A DNA stretch of 64,000 nt from Corynebacterium yudongzhengii (lineage in GTDB: Bacteria; Actinomycetota; Actinomycetes; Mycobacteriales; Mycobacteriaceae): assembly GCF_003065405.1 (NCBI RefSeq), contig NZ_CP026947.1:2046001-2110000 (forward strand), written 5' to 3'. The notes beneath the pieces are model-generated. The model made no database searches and was not told the origin of the DNA. It saw only the letters and a program-made list of their open reading frames with translations. Position numbers and translations under genes: made by a program. Shown piece by piece: positions 58,464 to 64,000 of this stretch. Within the stretch, counting starts at the first letter, position 1; each line of letters begins with the position of its first letter.

Positions 58464-61256
58464 GTGTCTACTCCAGTGCAGTCTCGGGTGCGCGTCGGCG
58501 CGATCGCGACCGCCGTGGCCACCGCCACCGCGCTCGTCGCCACCCCGGTCGCCATCGGCCAGGACGCCGAAGGCAACATCGTCATCTCCGAGGTCTACGG
58601 CGGAGGCGGCAACAACGGCTCCGTCTTTACCCACGACTTCGTCGAGCTGTACAACCCGACCGACGCCCCGGTCGACGTCTCCGGCTGGGTCATCGACCAG
58701 CAGTCCGTCGCCGGCAACACCGGCAACACCTACACCCTGACCGGCACCATCCCGGCCAACAGCTACTACCTCGTCCAGGGCAGTGCCGGCAACAACACCA
58801 CCGGTGAGCTGCCCACCGCCGACGAGACCGGCGACTTCAACTTCTCCGGCACCCAGGCGATCGCCGAGCTGCGCGACGCCGCCGGCGAGGTGGCCGACCT
58901 CGTCGGCTGGGGCGATGCGACCAAGTATGAGACCGCTCCGGCCCCGCGCGCCTCGAACTCCACGTCGGTGCAGCGCACCGACCCGGCCGTCGATACCGAC
59001 AACAACGCCGAGGACTTCGAGGTCGCCGCCCCCACCCCGCAGAACTCCAGCGACACCGGCGAGGCCCCGGCACAGCCGGGCGAGCCGGGTGACGACGACA
59101 CCGAGGCCCCGACTCCCGGCGCGGAGGTAACCATCGCCGAGATCCAGGGCACCGGCGAGACCACCCCGTTAGACGGCCAGGAGGTGACCACCCGCGGCGT
59201 GGTTACCGCGGTCTATGACGAAGGCGGCAAGAACGGCTTCATCATCCAGACCCCGGGCACCGGCGAGAGCCCGCAGGCGGAAGGCGACGCCTCCCAGGCG
59301 CTGTTCGTCTACGTCGGCGCGGATGGCAACTACCCGGCGATCGGCGATTCCGTGATCGTCACCGGCACCGCCGGCGAGCACTTCGGCACCACCCAGCTGT
59401 CGGGTGGGGTCACCGTCGAGCAGGCCGAGGAGGATTTCGACGAGGTCACCCCCATCGAGATCGACTACCTGCCCGAGGGCGACGCCGCCCGCGAGGCCTA
59501 CGAGCACATGCTCGTGCTGCCCACCGGCACCCACACGGTGACCAACAACTACCAGCTCAACGCCTACGGCGAGATCGGCCTGTCACCGGATCCTGAGGAT
59601 CCGCTCTACCAGCCGACCGACGTGGTCATGCCGGGCCAGGAAGCCAACGAGCTGCAGGAGCTCAACGACCTGCGCCTGATCACCCTCGACGACGGCCGCA
59701 CCGGCAACTACGGCCGCGGCGATGCTTCTGTTCCGCTGCCGTACATCTCCGCCGACGGTGGCACCGACATCCAGACCATCCGCACCGATGAGCCGGTCGA
59801 CTTCCAGCACCCGGTCATCGTCGACTACGACCACGACCTGTGGCGTCTGCAGCCGACCAGCCCGGTCACCGGCGAGACCGCCCGCGCTGACCTGCCGATC
59901 GCCTGGGAAGACGGCCGCGACCAGGCGCTCACGGAGATCTCCCAGGTCGAGGGCGATATCTCCATCGGCACCTTCAACGTGCTCAACTACTTCACCTCGC
60001 TGGGTGAGGACGAGCCGGGCTGCGAGGCCTACACCGACATCAACGGCAACCCGGTCGCCGCGAACTACTGCGACGTGCGCGGCGCCTTCAGCGAGTCGGC
60101 CTTCCAGGACCAGCAGTCCAAGATCGTCAACGCGATCAACACGATGGATGCCGACGTCGTCGGCCTGCAGGAGATCGAGAACACCTTCACCGTCACCGGG
60201 GATGCGGCGCGTCGCGACGAGGCGCTCGCCGGACTCGTCGACGCCCTCAACGCCGCCGGCGACAACCGCTGGGACTACGTCGCTTCCCCGGAGAACCCGG
60301 ACGACTTCGGCACCGACGAGGACTACATCCGCCTTGCCTACATCTACCAGCCGGATGCCGTCACCCCGGTCGGCGAGTCCCGCATCTTCGATGACCCGGC
60401 GTACACCGGCACCGCCCGCCAGCCGCTGGCCCAGGAGTTCGAGACCGTCGCCGGCGACGAGAACTTCGTGCTGGTGAACAACCACTTCAAGTCCAAGGGC
60501 TCGGTGGCCGCCGGCGACGCCGACCGCGGCGATGGCCAGGGCAACAACCCCACCGTGCGCAACAACCAGGCGCGCGCTCTGCTGGATAACCTCGCCGAGC
60601 AGGAGGACTGGGCGGACGAGCCCGTCTTCATCCTTGGTGATCTGAACTCCTACTCCCAGGAGGATGCGGTGCGCACCCTCCGGGTGGACGGTTTCACCAA
60701 CCTCAACACCGAGTTCGCCGGCCACACCCCGACCTACCAGTTCCAGGGCCAGCTCGGCTCCCTGGATCACGTGCTGGCTAACGACGCGGCCGTCGACATG
60801 GTCGCCGACGCCTTGGTGTGGGAGATCAACGGCGACGAGCCGATCGCCTTCGAGTACTCCCGCCGTAACTACAACGCCGTCGACTTCCACGACGACTCGC
60901 CGTTCCGCTCCTCCGACCACGACCCGATCAAGGTCGGCCTGAACATCGCCGGCGGGGGTGACGACGACGGCCAGGGCGACGGTGACGGCCAGGGCGACGG
61001 TGGCGACACCGGCCAGGGCCAGGACGACGGTGGCGACGGCACCACCGCCGGTTCGAGCAACAGCTCGCAGAGCTCGCTCGGCAGCTCCGTCCTGCAGTCT
61101 TCCGGCGCGAACGTGCTGCTTACCCTCGGCGCCTTCGGCGTCGTGGCCGCGGTGATCGCCGGGATCGTCTACTGGTTCCAGCAGGACCAGGACGACCGAA
61201 ACGGCAACGGCTTCCAGCAGCTCTTCGAGGACCTGCGCGGCCTGCTGCCCTGGTAG
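58464..61256 (+). CDS. Surface-anchored ExeM/NucH-type extracellular nuclease
   Basis: 930 residues. Signal peptide of about 32 residues, then a lamin-tail domain (NIVISEVYGGGGNNGSVFTHDFVELYNPTD..., about 37-150, cited as SEVYGGGGNNGS), an acidic Pro/Glu linker, an OB-like domain, and a C-terminal endonuclease/exonuclease/phosphatase domain with TFNVLNYFT, LQEIEN, NNHFKSKGS, LGDLNSY, LDHVLAN and SSDHDPI. After an Asp/Gly-rich linker comes a C-terminal membrane helix (about 888-910). Starts with GTG at 58464 behind AGGGAAA. In C. glutamicum a nucH-type nuclease belongs to the phosphate-starvation set, as I recall; here it may free phosphate from DNA. Confidence 0.92.
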   Translation: MSTPVQSRVRVGAIATAVATATALVATPVAIGQDAEGNIVISEVYGGGGNNGSVFTHDFVELYNPTDAPVDVSGWVIDQQSVAGNTGNTYTLTGTIPANSYYLVQGSAGNNTTGELPTADETGDFNFSGTQAIAELRDAAGEVADLVGWGDATKYETAPAPRASNSTSVQRTDPAVDTDNNAEDFEVAAPTPQNSSDTGEAPAQPGEPGDDDTEAPTPGAEVTIAEIQGTGETTPLDGQEVTTRGVVTAVYDEGGKNGFIIQTPGTGESPQAEGDASQALFVYVGADGNYPAIGDSVIVTGTAGEHFGTTQLSGGVTVEQAEEDFDEVTPIEIDYLPEGDAAREAYEHMLVLPTGTHTVTNNYQLNAYGEIGLSPDPEDPLYQPTDVVMPGQEANELQELNDLRLITLDDGRTGNYGRGDASVPLPYISADGGTDIQTIRTDEPVDFQHPVIVDYDHDLWRLQPTSPVTGETARADLPIAWEDGRDQALTEISQVEGDISIGTFNVLNYFTSLGEDEPGCEAYTDINGNPVAANYCDVRGAFSESAFQDQQSKIVNAINTMDADVVGLQEIENTFTVTGDAARRDEALAGLVDALNAAGDNRWDYVASPENPDDFGTDEDYIRLAYIYQPDAVTPVGESRIFDDPAYTGTARQPLAQEFETVAGDENFVLVNNHFKSKGSVAAGDADRGDGQGNNPTVRNNQARALLDNLAEQEDWADEPVFILGDLNSYSQEDAVRTLRVDGFTNLNTEFAGHTPTYQFQGQLGSLDHVLANDAAVDMVADALVWEINGDEPIAFEYSRRNYNAVDFHDDSPFRSSDHDPIKVGLNIAGGGDDDGQGDGDGQGDGGDTGQGQDDGGDGTTAGSSNSSQSSLGSSVLQSSGANVLLTLGAFGVVAAVIAGIVYWFQQDQDDRNGNGFQQLFEDLRGLLPW

Positions 61257-61257
61257 G

Positions 61258-61935
61258 TCAGCGGAAGTCGCGATAGTCGCCGGGGATGGCCCCGGCGGCG
61301 CGGGCGGCCTTCGCGGCGGTGACGAAGTCTCGCATCGTCTTCTTCTGCTCTAGGTTTCGGCCGGAGACGGACAGGCGAATCGAGTTCCCCTTCGCAGCGC
61401 CGCGTTCGGCCGCTCTTATGATGTTGCGGCGCCACCACTTCGCGGCGCCGAAGCCCTCGCCGTAGGAGAGGTTGCGGGCGCTGTAGAAGGAGCCGTCGCT
61501 CAGGTTGTGCAGGCCCTTCGACGAGGCGGCGAGCCGGAAGTCGAACTCCGGGAGCACCTCGAGGGTGCCGGCCGACATCCGCCAGCGCGGGGGGGCGAAG
61601 ATATCCGTCTCGAAGCCGAGGGAGGCCATCTGCCGCGTCGCGCCTTTCAGCCGCAGGCGGGCCTCGTGGGCATCCAGCGTCGAGAACTCGGCGCGGCGCC
61701 CCTGGACCGCCTTGTCGAAGCCGTTGAGTATGAGCAGGCGACCGCCGTCGCGCTCGTGTTCGAGCCATTTACGCATGGTGCGGTCTTTGGCGAGGTGCCA
61801 GTTGCCGTCGATATGCGGCGCGACCAGCAATGAGACCGGGATGTCCTCGCTGTCCAGGGTGTCGAGCAGCTTCCGGACATCACGCAGGGTCTCGGAGAAG
61901 ATCGACGAGACGGAGACGAGAAGGCGGCCGGACAT
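61258..61935 (-). CDS. DUF2334 polysaccharide-deacetylase-like protein
   Basis: 225 residues of the DUF2334 family, related in fold to polysaccharide deacetylases. It begins RLLVSVSSIFSETLRDVRK, with SLLVAPHIDGNW (a possible metal-site region) at about residue 35 and FAPPRWRMSAGTLEVLPE (about 113-130). The usual deacetylase metal residues are only partly recognisable, so activity is uncertain. The ATG at 61935 lies seven bases from GATAAT on the minus strand. It stops 1 bp from the convergent nuclease stop and lies downstream of ptrB. Confidence 0.82.
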   Translation of the reverse strand: MSGRLLVSVSSIFSETLRDVRKLLDTLDSEDIPVSLLVAPHIDGNWHLAKDRTMRKWLEHERDGGRLLILNGFDKAVQGRRAEFSTLDAHEARLRLKGATRQMASLGFETDIFAPPRWRMSAGTLEVLPEFDFRLAASSKGLHNLSDGSFYSARNLSYGEGFGAAKWWRRNIIRAAERGAAKGNSIRLSVSGRNLEQKKTMRDFVTAAKAARAAGAIPGDYRDFR

Positions 61936-61977
61936 GGTCGCGATTATCTCACGAACACCGCCTTCTGTCGCGTCGTG

Positions 61978-64000
61978 TTAAGAGCTCAGGCCCGTGGCCT
62001 TGTGCACCAGCCAGGCGTATTCGAAGGCGGTTTGGCGCCACTTGTCATAACGCCCGGAGACTCCCCCGTGGCCGGCGGACATCTCCGTCTGCAGCAGGAT
62101 CTCCCCGCCGGTGGCGAACTCGCGGAGCTTGGCCAGCCACTTCGCCGGCTCGACGTAGAGCACGCGGGTATCGTTAAGGCTGGTCACGGCCAGAATGTCC
62201 GGGTAGTCCTGCGCGACGACGTTGTCGTACGCCGCGTAGGAGGCCATGTAGTCATAGACTTCCGGGTCGTGGTAGGGGTCTCCCCACTCGTCCCACTCGG
62301 GCACAGTCAGCGGCAGCTCGGGCATGAGCATGGAGGTCAACGCGTCGACGAAGGGCACGACCGCCAGCAGGCCGGCGAACTTCTCCGGGGCCATGTTCGC
62401 CACCGCGCCGATGAGCATGCCGCCCGCGGAACCACCTTCGGCGACGAGCTGGTCCGGGGTGGTCAGGCCGCGGGCGACGAGGTCGTCGGCAACCGCGATG
62501 AAGTCGGTGAAGGTGTTCTTCTTGCGCAGCATCTTGCCGTCGTCGTACCAGTTGCGGCCCATCTCGCCGCCGCCGCGCACGTGCGCGATGACGAAGACCA
62601 TGCCGCGATCGAGCAGCGAGAGCCTGGAGACGGAAAAGCCCGGGTCCATGGAGGCCTCATAGGAGCCGTAGCCGTAGAGCAGGGTCGGGTTCGGCGTCGT
62701 GGTGTCGAGGTCCGCACGGTGCACGACGGAGACAGGGATCTCGGTGCCGTCGCTCGCCGTGGTCCAGATCCGGTAGGAGGTGTAGTCCTCGCGGCGGTAG
62801 CCGTTCGGGATCTCCTGCTGCTTGAGGATGGTTTTCTCGCCGGTGGCGAGGTCGTAGTCGAGCACCGTCGCCGGGGTGGTAAACGAGGTGTAGCCCATGC
62901 GCAGCACCGGCGCTTCCCACTCGGCGTTAGCGCCGGCGCCGGCGGTGAAGAGTTCCTCGTCGAACTCGATCTCCTCGAAGGTGCCGTAGCCGTGCTCGGG
63001 CAGGCGCATCAGGGCCACGCGCCCGATTCCGCCGCGGCGGTAGGACAGCACGATATGCGAGGAGAAGGTGTCGACGCCCTCAATGCGCACCTCATCGTCG
63101 TGGGCCACAAGGTCGGTGAGCTCGCGCAGCGGCGGGCGGTTATCGATGGCGCACTCGCTGATCGCGAAGTTCGGGCCCGTGGCGTTGTGGGTGACGATGA
63201 GGCGCCACTCGCCGTCGATAAGCACCTCGTCGACGGTGTATTCCACCCCCGACTCGCGCTCCCACAGCAGCTCGTAGTCTCCGGTGGGATCATCGGTTTT
63301 CAGCATGCGCACCTCGGTGGTGATCTTCGAGCCGGACTCGATGAACAGGTAGCGCTCGCTGCGGGTGCCGCCGATGCCGACGTTGAAGCGCTCGTCCTCC
63401 TCGCGGTAGACGAGCACGTCCTCGCTCTCAGGCGTGCCGATCTTATGCCGCCACACGCTGTCCGGGCGCCAGGCGTCGTCCACGCGGCTGTAGAACAGGT
63501 AGTCCTCCCCTGCCCACGTGGCGCCGTAGAAGATGCCGGTGAGCCGGTCGTCGAGAAGCTTACCGGTCTCCAAATCCTTGACGAACAAATCGAAGCGCTC
63601 ATCGCCGGTGGTATCGACGGAGTAGGCGAGGTAGCACCCCGAGGTGGTCACCGAGGACGCGCCGAGGGTGAAGAAGTCGTGGCCCTCGGCGAGCGTGTCG
63701 AGGTCCAGCAGCACCTGCTCGCCGTCGGCGGGGCCGTCGTCGGGAATCGTCGGCGGTACCCAGGAATCATCCTGCTTATCGACGGGCACCCGGCACGAAT
63801 ACCCATAGCTCTTGCCTTCGGAGATCCGCGCGTAGTACCACCAGTCGCCGGCGCGGGTGGGCACGGACATGTCCGTCTCCTTCACCCGCGAACGGATCTC
63901 TTCGAAGATGTTCTCGCGCAAGGTATCCAGGTGCGCGGTCTTCTGCTTCGTGTAGGCGTTTTCCGCCTCGAGGTAGGCGAGGGTGTCGGGGGATTCTTTG
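61978..64000 (-). CDS. ptrB: Oligopeptidase B-type S9 serine peptidase, N-terminus outside window
   Basis: Serine peptidase of the prolyl oligopeptidase family. The frame is open past the window edge at 64000 (673 codons plus stop visible), so the N-terminal part is missing. A beta-propeller lies in the N-terminal half; the catalytic alpha/beta-hydrolase domain has the serine in AEGGSAGGM, and the His region is SAGHGGVSGRYDKWRQ at the C-terminus. Acidic residues around the S1 pocket fit cleavage after basic residues. Cytoplasmic, degrades short peptides. A TTG at 63921 is internal and not the start. Identification as PtrB is by motif. Confidence 0.9.
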   Translation of the reverse strand, partial: KESPDTLAYLEAENAYTKQKTAHLDTLRENIFEEIRSRVKETDMSVPTRAGDWWYYARISEGKSYGYSCRVPVDKQDDSWVPPTIPDDGPADGEQVLLDLDTLAEGHDFFTLGASSVTTSGCYLAYSVDTTGDERFDLFVKDLETGKLLDDRLTGIFYGATWAGEDYLFYSRVDDAWRPDSVWRHKIGTPESEDVLVYREEDERFNVGIGGTRSERYLFIESGSKITTEVRMLKTDDPTGDYELLWERESGVEYTVDEVLIDGEWRLIVTHNATGPNFAISECAIDNRPPLRELTDLVAHDDEVRIEGVDTFSSHIVLSYRRGGIGRVALMRLPEHGYGTFEEIEFDEELFTAGAGANAEWEAPVLRMGYTSFTTPATVLDYDLATGEKTILKQQEIPNGYRREDYTSYRIWTTASDGTEIPVSVVHRADLDTTTPNPTLLYGYGSYEASMDPGFSVSRLSLLDRGMVFVIAHVRGGGEMGRNWYDDGKMLRKKNTFTDFIAVADDLVARGLTTPDQLVAEGGSAGGMLIGAVANMAPEKFAGLLAVVPFVDALTSMLMPELPLTVPEWDEWGDPYHDPEVYDYMASYAAYDNVVAQDYPDILAVTSLNDTRVLYVEPAKWLAKLREFATGGEILLQTEMSAGHGGVSGRYDKWRQTAFEYAWLVHKATGLSS

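Overview
The window is a chromosomal stretch of a Corynebacterium (Actinomycetota, high GC). The evidence is the mycothiol gene mshD, a RamA-type LuxR regulator next to cysK-cysE, the ctaD/nrdF/nrdEIH/rpmJ neighbourhood, the leaderless TANNNT-N6/7-start promoters, and an actinobacterial MurA with Asp in place of the fosfomycin-target Cys. The gene order closely follows what I remember of the C. glutamicum chromosome. I do not assign a species.

Layout. 1-7.4 kb: aa3 oxidase subunit I (ctaD, cut by the window start), then the class Ib ribonucleotide reductase genes nrdF and nrdHIE. They are split by a GntR-family regulator that is broken by a 24-bp tandem duplication. Two candidate NrdR boxes lie upstream of nrdH. 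7.4-18 kb: a gap with two copies of a palindromic repeat, then Cys-less L36, a sugar-porter transporter, nadE, a fructosamine-kinase-like gene, a frameshifted EamA transporter, two tRNA-Ala genes, a MauE/DsbA-like thiol-redox pair, pgm, an AGCS symporter and paired crcB genes. 18-22.4 kb: a decayed IS5-family element inserted exactly at the stop codon of a MacB-like ABC permease/ATPase operon. 22.4-29.2 kb: an rRNA operon on the minus strand (16S-23S-5S), with an upstream leader and a downstream gap holding palindromes. 29-40.4 kb: murA, ramA, cysK, cysE, several tRNAs, an FMN-dependent sulfur-scavenging monooxygenase pair (one gene broken) bracketed by identical tRNA-Asp genes, a CsoR-family regulator with an apparent ATC start, dusB and phoU. 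40.4-45.9 kb: pstSCAB and mshD. 46-58 kb: LmeA-like and nitrobindin-like proteins, a cluster of three palindromic repeats, pabC-like, ygfZ, and the purine genes purM, purF, purL, purQ and purS with a two-hotdog thioesterase and an SCP-like protein among them. 58-64 kb: a large surface nuclease, a DUF2334 protein and an oligopeptidase B cut by the window end.

Functional themes. Deoxynucleotide and purine synthesis: nrdHIE/nrdF and purSQL/purF/purM. Sulfur: cysK and the monooxygenase module each carry a perfect TAGAC-N6-GTCTA palindrome, the known McbR operator form. Phosphate: pstSCAB, phoU and a nuclease that could release phosphate from DNA. Carbon regulation: ramA and the damaged gluconate-type GntR.

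Most unusual elements: (i) an 84-109 bp family of imperfect palindromes built on GGTCGAAA/TTTCGACC arms, six copies at three intergenic sites; (ii) the 24-bp in-frame duplication that creates its own stop codon in the GntR gene; (iii) the ATC start; (iv) an IS whose CTAG target duplication recreates the stop codon of its host gene; (v) palindrome pairs in the gap behind the rRNA operon. Several non-essential genes carry single-base indels, some in short homopolymers, so sequencing error must be kept in mind.
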